Source: Streptomyces sp. NBC_01716
GTDB lineage: Bacteria; Actinomycetota; Actinomycetes; Streptomycetales; Streptomycetaceae
Direction of reading: 5' to 3'
Assembly: GCF_036248275.1 (NCBI RefSeq)
Contig: NZ_CP109181.1
Coordinates: 5,828,001-5,892,000 of the forward strand
DNA: 64,000 nt
Each line of letters opens with the position of its first letter. The stretch's first letter is position 1. Below the pieces are notes generated by a model that did no database searches, had not been told where the DNA came from, and saw nothing but the letters and a program-made list of their open reading frames with translations. Both the position numbers and the translations under genes were made by a program. This document shows positions 18,171 through 29,000 of this stretch, piece by piece.

Positions 18171-21082
18171 CGGCTGTCTCCTGCCCTGAGTTCGCTGATC
18201 GATCCTTGCCGCCCCGCCCACCACGCCTGCACCACCGACACCGCGGCGGCGAGCGCCAGCACCCCCACGGCCGGCAGCACCAGTGACCACGCGTCGGCCC
18301 GCAGGGGCGCCCCGTCCAGCGGGATGTCCGACGTCGTGGTGAGCGCGAGGCGTACGAGATCCACCCCGGGCGCCAGCAGCACGACGGTCGCCCAGCCGAC
18401 GAACGCCCCGCCCACGGCGGCGAGCAGCGCCTGTGGAAGGACCTCCAGGCCCAGGAGTTGGCGGCCCTGGCGCTTGGTGAGGCCCATGGTGCGCAGCCGT
18501 GCCAGCAACGTGACACGTTCCGGGGCCGTCTGCGACAGCGAGAGCAGCAGGGCCAGCAGGGCGTAACCCGCGCCCGCCGCGATCGCCGCCGCGTAGATCC
18601 GCTCGGCGCCCTCCTGCATGGGCGTGTTGACGAACGTCTTCCGCTCGTCGGTGCGCAGCTTCACGGAGAAAGGCACACCGCCCGTCCCACCGGCCGTCTC
18701 GCCGAATCCGGTGACCGTCCGCCGCAGCGCCCCGCCGTCCAGCTTCGCGCCGGTGACCAGCAGGGTGGTCGGCGCCCGCTGCGTCAGATCGGCGGCGTTC
18801 ACCAGGAGGTAGTCGTCGCTGGGCGACGCCGGGGTGTGCCGGCGTACTTCCGCCACCCGCACCTTGAAGTCCCCGGCCGCCGACTGGATGTCGCGCGGCC
18901 CGTCGCCGAGCCGTTCGGCGACGGCGGGCGACGCGATCGCGGGCAGCACCCGCCCCGGGTCGGACCCGCCGTCGCGCACCCCGCCCCCGCCCACGGACCT
19001 CAGCCCGGCAGCCGGGAACTCCCCGAGTCCCGTCTCCCGCGCCAGCCGCGCGTACGCCTTCGGCTCCACACCGATCATGGTCACGCCGAGCGACGTCCGG
19101 AACCCCTTGCTGTCGGACGGGAGCGGTACGCCGTACTCGACCCGTACGGCGGTGACATCCCCGACCCCCGCGCTCTTCCGCACGGCCTCCGCCAGCCCGT
19201 CGGGCAGCACCGGCGACGAACCGACGAGGCTGATCCGGGCGTCGGCGCCCGTCGCCAGCACGGCGGCCCGCTCCCTCGCGCCGTCGATCCCGGCGAGCAC
19301 GGAGCCGCCGAAGGCGGCCGTCGTCAGCGCGATCAGCAGGGCGAGCAGCGGCAGTGCCCCCGACGTCGGCGCGCGGCCCGCGCGGGCCAGCGAGAGGAAG
19401 CCCACGGCGCCGCGCAGCCGGCCGGCGGGACGGCCGGCCAGACGCAGCGGCAGCGGATAGAGACGCACGAGGACGAGCGCGGCGATCAGCCCGGCCAGCA
19501 CCGGCGCGGAGCTGACGAGATAGTCCACATCGCCCACCCCGCCCGCGTCACCCAGGTCGACTCCGGCCGCGTCGGCAGGTCCGCCCGCGCCGCGCCGGCG
19601 CAGTGCGACCACCGCGCCGACGGCCAGTGCCAGCAGGGTCAGTTCGGCGATCGTGCGGCGGCGGGACGGCCTGGCCCGTACGAGATCCTCCCGGCCTCCG
19701 CGCGCCTGGGGCCTGCGGTGGGCCACGACGGCGCGGACCGGCAGCGCCGCGCACGCCAGCAGGGCCGCCCCGCCCGCGGCGGCCACGGCGGGCAGCAGCC
19801 GGGCCTCCGGGACGGTCAGGACGGCCGGCAGCAGACCGACGGCCGCCGCCGGTACGACGATCACCGCCGTCTCGGCGAGAAGCCGGCCACCGATTCCGGG
19901 CAAGGAGCCGCCGCGCGAGCGCAGCAGGGCGAGTTCGGACCGCCGCCGCGCTGCGGTCAGGCCGCCCGCCATCACCAGGACGACACCGGCCACCGCGCCG
20001 ATCCCCAGCGCGGCGACCGCGACGACCGGAGCGATGGCCGCGCGCATCGAGCGGTGCCCGGCGACGATCTCGTCAAGTCCCGTCGCCACCACGGCCGCGG
20101 GACCCACGACGGTCGGGGCGCGCAGTTCGGTCAGCTCGGGGCCGCTCTCCAACGAGGCGATGCCCGAGGCCAGTTGAGGCGCGTCGCGCGCGGTGAGCTC
20201 CGTGGTGTCGGGGGCGATGCGCCAGTACAGCCGGGGTTCACCGGTGGTGCCGAGCAGTACGGGCGCGGCGTCCGGGGCCAGCAGGAGGGAGGCGCGCCAG
20301 TAGCGGGGCTGGGGGCGGTCGTTGGTCGGTTTGGTGACCAGGGCGGGGGAGCCGAGTGTGGTCTCGACGGACCAGTAGCTGTTGTCCGGCTGCCGTGGCG
20401 CGACGATTCCGGTGATCCGTACGCCGAGCTCGTCCCGGTCCACACCGGGCACATGCACCACCGAACCGACCTTGAGCCGCAGCGACTTCGCGGTCTCGGC
20501 GGTGACCGCCGCCTCCACCTCTTTGGTGACCGCCGTCACCGGGCCGTCGGCGCGCGGGAGCCGGCCCTCGCGGAGGGTGGAGTGGCGGTCGAGGCCGGCC
20601 TGGGCGGCGAGGGTGAGCATCGGCGGCAGACTGTCCGGCGCGGGCAGCCAGGGGTCGGTGCCCTCGACCGGCTCGGAGGTCCGTACGCCGTACGCCGAAC
20701 TGCCATCGGCGGCCCGTATCGGCGCGGGCAGACTCCGGGTGATGTTCCGCTGTGCCTGTGTCACCCAGGCGGCGCGCAGGGTCTTCTCCCGCTCCGGCTG
20801 CGGCATCCCGAGGCCTGGCGGCGCCGAGGTGACCTCCAGGACGCTCTCGGCAGCCGTGGCGGTACGGATGTCGTGGCGCAGGCCGTTCGTCTCGTAGGCG
20901 TCGACGGAGCGCGGGAACGCGGCGGCGAGGTACGCGGTGAGCACGACGAGCACGGCCATCGCGGCGGCGGCCCCGGGCGCGGTCCGCAACCGTGTCCGCA
21001 CCCAGGGCGCGACGACCCGCGCGGGACGGGACGGATGAGACGGATGAGATGGATGGGACGGATAGGGCGAGCCGGCGCGCAT
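18167..21082 (-). CDS. FtsX-like ABC transporter permease, second of two
   Basis: The 971-aa protein starts with a Ser/Pro/His-rich cytosolic end and a membrane segment (AAAMAVLVVLTAYLAAAFPRS). A large outside domain of about 300 residues follows. A first core of three segments comes next (VVAVAALGIGAVAGVVLVMA and following), then a second outside domain, and then a final three-segment FtsX core (YALLALLLSLSQTAPERVTLLARLRTMGLTKRQ). It is the duplicated layout of long MacB-type permeases. It starts one base after the stop of the other permease and overlaps the ATPase gene, so all three make one exporter. These systems move lipids, lipoproteins or peptides by a mechanical stroke; the cargo is unknown. 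Confidence 0.85.
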
Positions 21083-21083
21083 C

Positions 21084-24000
21084 TCAGTTGCCTCCCCGTT
21101 CGCGCAGCGTGACCGCCGGGTCCGTACGGCGCAGGGTGAAGTACGCGATCAGCAGCAGCGGAAGCACGGACACCCCCGCCAGCAGCGCGGCGACCTGGCC
21201 GGCCGGCAGGTCGACCAGGACGTGCGGCACCGGCTGGGTGGCCTGGCCGGTCAGTACGACCAGAGGGACGACCGCCCTGGTGAGTACGGCGCCGAGGGCG
21301 AGGCCGACCAGGAGCGCGACGGCGAGGAGCAGCCCCTGTTCGGCGGCCAGCAGGCGCGCGAGTTGGCGGCGCGGGGTGCCCAGCGCCCGCAACAGGGCGA
21401 ATTCGGCGCCCCGTTCACGTACCGATCCCGCCGCGCTCACCGCGAAGCCGACGGCCGCCAGCGCCGCCGCCGCGATGGCAGCGGCCAGCAGCGCCGACTG
21501 CGGGCCGACACCCAGCGGATCGGTCAGCAGCTCGTCCACGGTCTCGTCGCGCACCATCACCTGTGCCGGGTCGACGTCGGACCGCTCGCGCAGCGTCTCG
21601 GCGATCTCCGGCGCGCGGCCGGGCGCCGCGCTCAGCCACCACTCGGTGGGGGCCAGCGACGGCTCCCGCCGGTCGGCGAGTGTCCGGTTGACGGCGCGCA
21701 GATCGAGCAGGAGCCCGCCGCCGTCGCCCGTACGGCCGCCGTCGGCGGTCTCGGCGGCGGCCTGCGCGCTCAGGGCGCCGGGACCTGTGGTGGGCAACTG
21801 GTCGACCGCGCGCACGATCCTGACCCGGAGCCGGTTGCCGGAGACCTGGACGTCCAGGCTCTGCCCGGTCTTCGCGCCGGCGGCACGCAGGAAGGTCCCG
21901 GTGGCGATCGCGGGCAGCACGGCGGGCGGATCGGGCCGCTCCACGCCCACCTGGACGCTGATGCTCCGCGCCGGGTCGTAGGAGCTGCCGGCCTGAGGGC
22001 TGACCCCCGTCCGGTACGTGAGCACCAGCGGCGCTGACGCCGAGACGGCCGGCTTCAACGGCACCGCCGGGTCGGCCTCGCCGTCCAGCGACCCGAGGCG
22101 CGTCGCCTGCCACCCGAAGTCCGGGTCGGCGCGCACCGTACGCGCGGCCCCCTCGGCGTCCAGGGACTGGAGCGCGTCGACACTGAGCCGGTGGGTCTCG
22201 CTCCGGCCCTGAGGGGCGTTCGTGTCGAGTACGAGGCCGGTCAGCGTGAGCGGTTCCGCCGGGGTGAGCGGCGTGCTCGCCGCCTGTGGACCGCGTACGG
22301 AGTCCGAGGCTCCGGTCAGATCGAGCGTGACGGTGTGCGGGCGGCCGTCGACGGGCACCTCGCCCGCGAGCATGCGGTAGCCGATGCCGTAACGGTCCTC
22401 GACCACCACCGTGGTGAACGGAGCCCCGCCGGTCGGCGACACCCCGTCGCCCGCCGAGGTGTCGGTGATCCGCAGTGTCACCCGGAGCCGCCGGGTCCCG
22501 TCCGGCAGCGGGAGGCCCGGCCGCGCCGTTTTCGGCGGCTGTACGGCGTCGAGGAGCGGGGCCGCCCCGCCGCCGTCCCCGTCCTCCCCGCCCTCGTCCT
22601 CGCCGCCCCCGCCGGCCAGGTCGTCGCGCAGGAGCATCCGCTCGCCGGCCTGACCCGTGTCCAGCGCCAGGACGGTCGCCGTCCGGTCCGCCGACAGATC
22701 GGTGGTGGCCCGGTGCGCGGGTGCCGCCTCCCGTACCCCCGGCAGCGCGGCGTAGATCCCTGCCTGGCCGGGGTCCCCGGGCCGGTTCGTCAGCACCCGC
22801 AGCGACGCGCCGGTCCTGAAGTCCGCCTGGTCCTCCTGCGACCGGTCCCACGACGCGCTCTGCCCGATCGCCAGCATCCCCATCGCCACGGCGAGCACCA
22901 GCAGCAGCACCGGACCCGCGCCGCGCAGCGGCCGGCGGCTGAACTGCCAGCCCGCGAGCGCCGCCGAGAGGCCCCTCCCGCTCGCCGCGCGCCGTTCCGC
23001 GAGGCGCGCCACGGGCGGCAGCAGGCGCAGGGTCAGTACGGTGCCAGCGAGCAGCGCCAGCGCGGGGGCGGCGACCAGCAGCGGATCGACGCCCAGCTCG
23101 CCCCGGGTGTCACCGCTGAGCGCCCCGCCGCCCGAGGTGGCGGTCTGCCGGTCCAGCTGCCAGTACGCCACCGCCGCGACCACCAGCAGCCCCACGTCGG
23201 CGCCCGCGCGCACCGGGCCGGGCAGCGCCCCCGCCCTGCCGCGCCGCAGCCGGGTGACGCCGGCGGAGGCGAGTGCGGGCGCCACGACGGCGGCGGCGCA
23301 CGCCAGCGCGACCCCGGCGCCGGTCAGCCACACCTCTGCGGTCGAGGTGTCACCGAGCCGGAGCCCGATCTCGGTGAGCCCGCCGCGTTCGGCGAGCAGC
23401 CGGGTCAGCGGCCCGGCGAGCAGCGGCGCGCAGATCGCCGCGGGCACGGCCAGCAGCAGTGCCTCGACCGTGGCGAGCCAGCCGATCCGGCGCCGTGAAC
23501 CACCGCGCGCCCGCAGCAGATCGGTCTCGCCGGTCCGCTCCGTGCTCAGCAGCCGCGCGACCAGCAGCAGGGCGCAGGCGGCGAGCAGGACGAGCTGGAC
23601 GGCGACGATCAGCAGTGTGGAGCGCGACACGAGCAGCGCGCGTTCGGTCCGGTCGAGCACGCTCGGCAGCGTGGTCCGCGCGGTCACACCGCCGTCGAAC
23701 ACCGGCTGCGCGGCGAGGGACTTGGGGCCGCGCTCGGCGGCGGCGCGCAGCGAGCCGATACGGCCGGTGGTGACGGACCGGAAATCGGCGGCGGCCAGCC
23801 AGGACAGGTCGCCCGCCGGGAGCCGCCCGGAGTCGAACAGGGCGGGGTCGGCGAGCAGCGGGCCGTAGGTGGTGAAGGTGACCGTCTGGACGCCCTGGCC
23901 ACCGACGGTGTCCAACTTCCAGTACGGGTCGGTGAGATCGGCCGGCCGGTAGATGCCCGTGACCCGGATCGTGAGGGGTTGGTCGCCCAGCCGGTCGACG

Positions 24001-24512
24001 AGGGTGAGCCGCGTCCCGGCCTTGAGCCCGAGCTGGGTGGCGGCCTCTTCGGGGAACGCGACCTGCACGGGCGCCGCGCCGGAGGCTTCCGCCCCGTCCG
24101 GCCAGGCGCCCGTCACCAGCCGTACGCGCGAGCGGTCGAGCGTCGCGAAGTGCGTGAGGTCGGGTTCGCCCTTGCGCGCCGCAGGCGGCTGGAGGGCACG
24201 GGGGAGCGCGTACGACCCCGAACGCTCCAGCTTCCGTACGGTGACGGGCAGCCCGTCGAACGCTTCCCTCGCGACCTTGGACGCCGCCTCGTTCGCGGTC
24301 TCCCGGTCGCCCGCCGGGACCTGCGCGGTGATCACGAGCGCTGCCGCGGCGGCCTCGCGCCCTTGGAGGGTGTGGCGCAGCGCTGCGTCCCCGATGGAGC
24401 CGGAGAAGGCGGTCAGGGCGGACAGGACGCAGGTGGTGAGAAGAACGGCCAGCAGAGCCGCGGCGAGCAGGAGGCGGTGCGCGCGGACGCGCAGGAAGAC
24501 GAACCCTGTCAC
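21084..24512 (-). CDS. FtsX-like ABC transporter permease, first of two
   Basis: The 1142-aa protein begins at a GTG with an N-terminal membrane segment (LLLAAALLAVLLTTCVLSAL). It has a large outside domain, a middle block of membrane segments, a second outside domain with a Gly/Glu/Asp-rich stretch (GGGGEDEGGEDGDGGG) and a final FtsX core (ALLAAAIAAAALAAVGFAVSAAGS...EFALLRALGTPRRQLARLL). It differs in length and outside sequence from the following 971-aa permease, so the pair probably makes a heterodimer with the one ATPase. No cargo or resistance gene is next to it. Confidence 0.85.
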   Translation of the reverse strand: MTGFVFLRVRAHRLLLAAALLAVLLTTCVLSALTAFSGSIGDAALRHTLQGREAAAAALVITAQVPAGDRETANEAASKVAREAFDGLPVTVRKLERSGSYALPRALQPPAARKGEPDLTHFATLDRSRVRLVTGAWPDGAEASGAAPVQVAFPEEAATQLGLKAGTRLTLVDRLGDQPLTIRVTGIYRPADLTDPYWKLDTVGGQGVQTVTFTTYGPLLADPALFDSGRLPAGDLSWLAAADFRSVTTGRIGSLRAAAERGPKSLAAQPVFDGGVTARTTLPSVLDRTERALLVSRSTLLIVAVQLVLLAACALLLVARLLSTERTGETDLLRARGGSRRRIGWLATVEALLLAVPAAICAPLLAGPLTRLLAERGGLTEIGLRLGDTSTAEVWLTGAGVALACAAAVVAPALASAGVTRLRRGRAGALPGPVRAGADVGLLVVAAVAYWQLDRQTATSGGGALSGDTRGELGVDPLLVAAPALALLAGTVLTLRLLPPVARLAERRAASGRGLSAALAGWQFSRRPLRGAGPVLLLVLAVAMGMLAIGQSASWDRSQEDQADFRTGASLRVLTNRPGDPGQAGIYAALPGVREAAPAHRATTDLSADRTATVLALDTGQAGERMLLRDDLAGGGGEDEGGEDGDGGGAAPLLDAVQPPKTARPGLPLPDGTRRLRVTLRITDTSAGDGVSPTGGAPFTTVVVEDRYGIGYRMLAGEVPVDGRPHTVTLDLTGASDSVRGPQAASTPLTPAEPLTLTGLVLDTNAPQGRSETHRLSVDALQSLDAEGAARTVRADPDFGWQATRLGSLDGEADPAVPLKPAVSASAPLVLTYRTGVSPQAGSSYDPARSISVQVGVERPDPPAVLPAIATGTFLRAAGAKTGQSLDVQVSGNRLRVRIVRAVDQLPTTGPGALSAQAAAETADGGRTGDGGGLLLDLRAVNRTLADRREPSLAPTEWWLSAAPGRAPEIAETLRERSDVDPAQVMVRDETVDELLTDPLGVGPQSALLAAAIAAAALAAVGFAVSAAGSVRERGAEFALLRALGTPRRQLARLLAAEQGLLLAVALLVGLALGAVLTRAVVPLVVLTGQATQPVPHVLVDLPAGQVAALLAGVSVLPLLLIAYFTLRRTDPAVTLRERGGN

Positions 24513-24686
24513 GCGTCCCCCCGCCGATCCCTCGCCCGCCCCGGAGCTCGGATACTTTCAGAGGGCAGCCGTCATCTGAAACCGCTTACGGCCGGACTTT
24601 GACCGGATCGTGACCGTTGTCCGGAACGGGAGTTCCGCATTCCGGGGCAGAAGCGAGGGGCCCACGGCCGGTCCGGGCAGATGGTC

Positions 24687-25085
24687 TCAGCTGTTGATCA
24701 TCGACGCGGCCGCGTACGTCATGTAGTTCCAGAGCTGCGTCTCGTGTTCCTCCGAGAGCCCCAGCTCGTCGATGGCCGTCCGCATGTGCCGCAGCCAGGC
24801 GTCGTGCGCCGCCTGGTCGACGGTGAACGGAGCGTGACGCATCCGCAGCCGCGGGTGGCCGCGGTTGTCGCTGTACGTGCGGGGACCGCCCCAGTACTGG
24901 ATCAGGAACAGCGTGAACCGCTCCTCGGCGGGCCCGAGGTCCTCCTCCGGATACATCGGCCGGAGCAGCGGGTCCTCGGCGACCCCCTGGTAGAAGCGGT
25001 GGACAAGGCGCCGGAAGGTCTCCTCGCCGCCGACCTGCTCGTAGAAGGTCTGCTCCGAAAGCGTGCCGCGCGGAATCTTGTTCAC
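24687..25085 (-). CDS. glbO: Truncated haemoglobin, group II (trHbO)
   Basis: The 132-aa globin aligns from memory along its whole length with mycobacterial GlbO. It keeps the haem-binding F8 histidine in RMRHAPF (H84), the distal tyrosines B10 (Y32 in RFYQGVAED) and CD1 (Y45 in MYPEEDL), and the G8 tryptophan (W97 in DAWLRHM). These residues give the class its tight oxygen binding and NO or peroxide chemistry. It starts at GTG and is divergent from a methyltransferase gene, with about 147 bp between the two starts. Physiological role here is unproven. Confidence 0.92.
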   Translation of the reverse strand: MNKIPRGTLSEQTFYEQVGGEETFRRLVHRFYQGVAEDPLLRPMYPEEDLGPAEERFTLFLIQYWGGPRTYSDNRGHPRLRMRHAPFTVDQAAHDAWLRHMRTAIDELGLSEEHETQLWNYMTYAAASMINS

Positions 25086-25121
25086 CCCTCCATCGTCTCA
25101 GACGCACCGGCCGAGTACCTG

Positions 25122-25134
25122 AGGTCTAGGACCT
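25122..25134. promoter_or_regulatory. Short palindrome between the divergent globin and methyltransferase genes
   Basis: AGGTC-TAG-GACCT is a perfect 5-bp inverted repeat centred in the divergent intergenic region. A protein binding here could control both genes. It is short enough to arise by chance. Confidence 0.25.
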
Positions 25135-25232
25135 GCCTCTTCGACCTGCCTTCCCGGTCCCGAATCCGGTTACCTCCGGTCGGGCAGCCGGTACTGCTCG
25201 CTTCCGCGCCCGTGACACAGGACAGTGGAACC

Positions 25233-26258
25233 ATGGGCGTTCACCATGAGCACCGCGAGGCGTACGGGCCCGGCGACGAGGTCGAGGGCGTCGCCGCCGA
25301 GGCGCGTGCCGCCATGGTGCGCGGCATGGCCGCCGAGGGGGTCCTGGACGACCCGGCCTGGCGCGCGGCCTTCGAGGAGGTGCCGCGGCATCTGTTCGTC
25401 CCGTACTACTTCGTCAGCCGGCCCGGCGGCCACGACCGGCTGTGGTGCGAGGACCCCGACCCGGCCCGGCGGCTGCGCTGGCTGCGCGGCGTGTACGCGG
25501 ACGGGGCGCTGGCCACCCGCGTACGGGACGGTGAACTGATCTCGTCCAGCAGCCAGCCCTCCCTGATGGCCGGGATGCTCGCGGCGCTCGACGTGCACGA
25601 CGGGCAGACGGTCCTGGAGATCGGCGCGGGCACCGGCTACAACGCGGGGCTGCTCTCGCACCGGCTGGGCGACGACCGCGTGACGACGATCGATCTGGAT
25701 CCGGAGATCACGGAGTCCGCCCGTACACACCTCGCGGCGGCCGGATACCGGCCCACCGTCGTCACGGGAGACGGCGCGCTCGGCTGCCGCCGGCGGGCGC
25801 CCTTCGACCGGATCATCGTGACCTGCACGCTGCCCGCCGTGCCGTCCGGCTGGCTGGCGCAGTGCGCGGACGGGGCGCGGATCCTCTCGCCGCTGTCCAC
25901 CGGGCTGATCGCGCTGGACATCGGCGAATCCGCCCACGGCCGTTACGCGGAAGGGCACTTCCTGCACACGTCGGCCTTCTTCGTCCCCCTGCGGGGCGGG
26001 CAGGAGGAGGCCGCGCTGCCCGTTCTCCAGCGGATCGGCGGGCTGCCCCGGCGAGCGCTGGAGAACGATCTCTTCCGCTTCATGCTCTCGCTCACGGCGG
26101 GCAGCCTGGACCCGCACGAGGCCCTCTCCCTCTGGGAGCGCGAGGGGCGCCCGCAGCGGGAGAGGTTCGGCATCACGGTCGGCCCCGACCGGCAGTGGGC
26201 CTGGCTGGACGATCCCTCGGGGCCGTACGTCTGGCCACTCAGCCCCGGCGGATCGTGA
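25233..26258 (+). CDS. SAM-dependent methyltransferase (protein-isoaspartate methyltransferase-like)
   Basis: The 341-aa protein has the PCMT-type Rossmann core. Motif I is VLEIGAGTGYNAGLL, the post-I acid is in TTIDLDPEI, and FDRIIVTCTLPAVP follows. The preceding ISSSSQPSLMAGMLAAL segment is the substrate-loop region seen in protein-L-isoaspartate methyltransferases. The C-terminal 100 residues (SLTAGSLDPHEALSLWEREG) are an extension found in actinobacterial homologues. This group includes protein-repair enzymes, leader-peptide isoaspartate enzymes and others, so the substrate stays open. The ATG at 25233 was chosen for its GGA; a GTG at 25212 in the same frame is possible. Its 3' end overlaps the opposing FHA gene by 20 bp. 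Confidence 0.78.
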   Translation: MGVHHEHREAYGPGDEVEGVAAEARAAMVRGMAAEGVLDDPAWRAAFEEVPRHLFVPYYFVSRPGGHDRLWCEDPDPARRLRWLRGVYADGALATRVRDGELISSSSQPSLMAGMLAALDVHDGQTVLEIGAGTGYNAGLLSHRLGDDRVTTIDLDPEITESARTHLAAAGYRPTVVTGDGALGCRRRAPFDRIIVTCTLPAVPSGWLAQCADGARILSPLSTGLIALDIGESAHGRYAEGHFLHTSAFFVPLRGGQEEAALPVLQRIGGLPRRALENDLFRFMLSLTAGSLDPHEALSLWEREGRPQRERFGITVGPDRQWAWLDDPSGPYVWPLSPGGS

Positions 26259-27417
26259 TCGTCGTCCAGGCGCCGACGTGCACGCGGTCGCCGTCGTTGA
26301 GCGGGACGGGGACGTACGGCTGGATCGGGTCCTCGGCGCCGTTCAGCGTCGTGCCGTTGGTGGAGTTCTGATCGACGACCGCCCAGCTGCCATCGGGCTG
26401 CTGGACCAGGACCGCGTGCTGGTGCGAGACGCCCGGGTCCTCCGGCGGCACCGACAGGTCGACATCCGGGGACTCGCCGGTGGAGTGGCGCCGACGGCCG
26501 ATGGTGATCTGGTTCCCGGTCATCGGAAGGTGCTGTTCCGGTGAGTACGCGGGCAAGTTGAGGCCCGTCGCCTCGGGGCCGCTGCGCTGCATCATCGCCA
26601 TGAAGTACTCACGATCCGGGGCGACGACCGCGGTCCAGTTGCCGGGCGGCTGGTACTGGTGCGGCGGCTGGTGCTGCTGCTGCGGAGGCGGTCCCTGCTG
26701 GAACTGGTGCGGGGGCGCCGGAGCACCCGCCTGTGAGGGCGGCGGCAGCACCCAGTCGTCGCCACCGGTCTGCTGCGGCGGGGCCGGCGGCCCCGACTGC
26801 TGGAACGAGGGAGGCGAAGGCGGACCCTGCTGCTGGTACGGCGGGGGCGGCGGAGGCCCCTGCTGACCGTGCGGCCCAGGAGGTCCGGGGAGTCCGGGAG
26901 GCCCGGGAGGTCCGCCCTGCGGTCCGAGCCCACCCGGCTGACCCTGCTGATCGGGCGCCAGCGGCTCGGCGGGCCGGTTCAGCTGCGAAGGGCGCGAGCC
27001 CTGGTAGTCGTACGGGTCGGGCGGCCGGGGCGGCGACTGCTGGGCCTGGAAGCCCGGCGGCAGGTTCAGTCCGGGAGGCGGAGCGCCCCCCGGGCCACCC
27101 GGCCCGCCCGGTCCACCGGGCCCCTGGTGCTGCGGCGCCAGCGGTGTGTACGAGGTCGCCGTGTTGGTGAGGAAGTTCCACCGGCACTCCTCGCAGAACA
27201 GGGCGTTGCCCTCACGCGGCGTACGGCACTGCGGGCAGAGCTCCGCCTGCGCCGTCGCGTTCGGGTCCTGCGGGTAGCCGTAACCGGGCGCGGGCGGCGG
27301 TGGCGGAGGCGGCGGCACCGAACCGGCGGGAGCACCGGCTCCGGCCGCCATGCGATGGCCGCAGACCTCGCACCAGTCGTCGGAACCCGACTGGTGTCCG
27401 TTCGGGCAAGTCGGCAT
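26239..27417 (-). CDS. FHA-domain protein with zinc ribbons and Pro/Gly-rich linker
   Basis: The 392-aa protein starts with two Cys pairs (CPNGH...CEVCGH, then CPQC...CEEC), typical of short zinc ribbons. About 200 residues rich in Pro, Gly and Gln follow. The last 100 residues are an FHA domain (ITIGRR, DPGVSHQHA, STNGTTLNG) that binds phosphothreonine peptides. It is the last gene of the operon with a PknG-like kinase, so it is a natural reader or substrate. Unlike GarA/OdhI, it shows no N-terminal ETTS phosphorylation motif and has a quite different length. The gene lies 66 bp after the VWA gene. Confidence 0.88.
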   Translation of the reverse strand: MPTCPNGHQSGSDDWCEVCGHRMAAGAGAPAGSVPPPPPPPPAPGYGYPQDPNATAQAELCPQCRTPREGNALFCEECRWNFLTNTATSYTPLAPQHQGPGGPGGPGGPGGAPPPGLNLPPGFQAQQSPPRPPDPYDYQGSRPSQLNRPAEPLAPDQQGQPGGLGPQGGPPGPPGLPGPPGPHGQQGPPPPPPYQQQGPPSPPSFQQSGPPAPPQQTGGDDWVLPPPSQAGAPAPPHQFQQGPPPQQQHQPPHQYQPPGNWTAVVAPDREYFMAMMQRSGPEATGLNLPAYSPEQHLPMTGNQITIGRRRHSTGESPDVDLSVPPEDPGVSHQHAVLVQQPDGSWAVVDQNSTNGTTLNGAEDPIQPYVPVPLNDGDRVHVGAWTTITIRRG

Positions 27418-27483
27418 GTCGGCGCTTCCCCCTCTCCTCGTCCGGCCCGCAGGCCGCTGCTGTTCGCTGCTTGTCGCTGTTCG

Positions 27484-28839
27484 CTATTTCTTGACGCGAA
27501 CGGTTTTGGTCGAGCGAGTTTCCAGTGTCATCTCGTCCGCGTCCGCCACCTTCGCTTTCAGTCGCACAGTACCCGTCGCCGCATCGACCACGTCCACCAC
27601 CTTCGAAAGCAATTTCGCCGTATCCGCGTTCCCGGAGTCCGACGCGAGCTGTACCGCGCGGCCCAGTTTGGCGGTCGCGCCGTCGAAGTCCCCCGACTTA
27701 CGGGCCTCCAGGCCCTGCTGGATCACCTGTGCCAGTTCGGCCTGGCCGGTGTAGTGCGCGACCTGCGGATTGATGGACGTCGACGCCGCCATGTCGTCGG
27801 TCCAGACCGCCCGTACCAGCCCCTGGGACAGCACCTGTGACGTGCCGTCGGCCGCCGGGAGGATCAGCGAGACCCTCGCCGCGAGCATCTCCTGTCCGAC
27901 GCCCGCCTCCGGGACCTGGACCGATACGTGGTAGTCACGGGACTCGTCGCCCCAGGAGCCCGTCGGATAGTCCCCGGCACGGGGGTTGGCGTCCGTACGC
28001 CGCTCGGTCAGCTCCTCGACCGTCGGTGCCACCTGCTTGACGAACTTGATCTCCACACCGACGGGTGTCCAGAGCCGCAGGGCGACGTCCGCGACCTCCT
28101 TGCCCATCGCGTTCTCCATCATCTCCGTGAAGTCGGCGGCCAGGCCCGCCGGATCGGCGACGATGTCCGCCGTGCCGAGCATCGCCGAGGCGATGCCTGT
28201 GACCTCTTTCACCACCCAGTCGGTACCGACGCCACGGGCGTCGCAGGTGAACCGGCCCGCACAGGCGTCGAGCGAGGCGCGCAGATCCTCCGGGGTCTCG
28301 TGCTCGTTACGGCCGTCGGTGAGCAGGATGCCGTGCCTGATCGACACGTCGGCCGAGGACAGCAGCCGGTCCGCGAGCCGCAGCCAGGTGCCGATGGCGG
28401 TACCGCCGCCGGCGCTCAGCTTGCGCAGGGCGTTCCCGGCCTCCGCGCGGGTGGCGGCGTCCGCGACCGCGAGGGCGCCGTTGCCCGGGTAGACCTCCTT
28501 GGCCACATGCGTACCGGCGACGACGGCGAAGGCGACACCGTCGCGCAGGGTGTCGATGGCGGCGGACGTGGCGTCGCGGGCGTTGCGCATCTTCGTCGGC
28601 GGGTAGTCCATCGATCCCGAGCAGTCGACCATGATCACCACGGCCGCGTCGGGGCCCTCGCCCGGCGGCCTCGTGGGCCTGGGGGACGCTCCCGCGAGGG
28701 GCACCCCGCCGGTCGTACCACCTCCGGTGGAGGTGACCGTCACGATCGCGTTCACCTCTCGCCCGCCCTCCGGCAGGTACTCGTTCTGGTACACATCGAC
28801 GGAGAACTGCGGCACGGTCGACTTCGAGAAGTTCGCCAT
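27484..28839 (-). CDS. VWA-domain protein
   Basis: The 451-aa protein has no signal peptide. The N-terminal part (QFSVDVYQNEYLPEGGREVNAIVTV) leads into a von Willebrand A domain with the metal site motif VDCSGSMD near residue 70 and the later LLTDGRNEH. The C-terminal part is a beta-rich region followed by a helical stretch of TPR-like character (EARKSGDFDGATAKLGRAVQLASDS). Bacterial VWA proteins of this kind bind partners through Mg. Sitting between a PP2C phosphatase and an FHA protein, it probably belongs to the same phospho-signalling complex; its partner is not evident. Confidence 0.88.
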   Translation of the reverse strand: MANFSKSTVPQFSVDVYQNEYLPEGGREVNAIVTVTSTGGGTTGGVPLAGASPRPTRPPGEGPDAAVVIMVDCSGSMDYPPTKMRNARDATSAAIDTLRDGVAFAVVAGTHVAKEVYPGNGALAVADAATRAEAGNALRKLSAGGGTAIGTWLRLADRLLSSADVSIRHGILLTDGRNEHETPEDLRASLDACAGRFTCDARGVGTDWVVKEVTGIASAMLGTADIVADPAGLAADFTEMMENAMGKEVADVALRLWTPVGVEIKFVKQVAPTVEELTERRTDANPRAGDYPTGSWGDESRDYHVSVQVPEAGVGQEMLAARVSLILPAADGTSQVLSQGLVRAVWTDDMAASTSINPQVAHYTGQAELAQVIQQGLEARKSGDFDGATAKLGRAVQLASDSGNADTAKLLSKVVDVVDAATGTVRLKAKVADADEMTLETRSTKTVRVKK

Positions 28840-29000
28840 CTGTATCGGCTCCTTGACGCTCCACTGGCAAAAAGTTCAGAAGACATGAGTAGGGACAGCG
28901 GGACAACGGGCGGGCGGACTCCCGGGATCGGACCGGGCTCCCGTCCATGGCCGCCGGGTCCCGCCGGTGGTCCGGGCAGTGGGTCCGGGCAGTGGGGTGC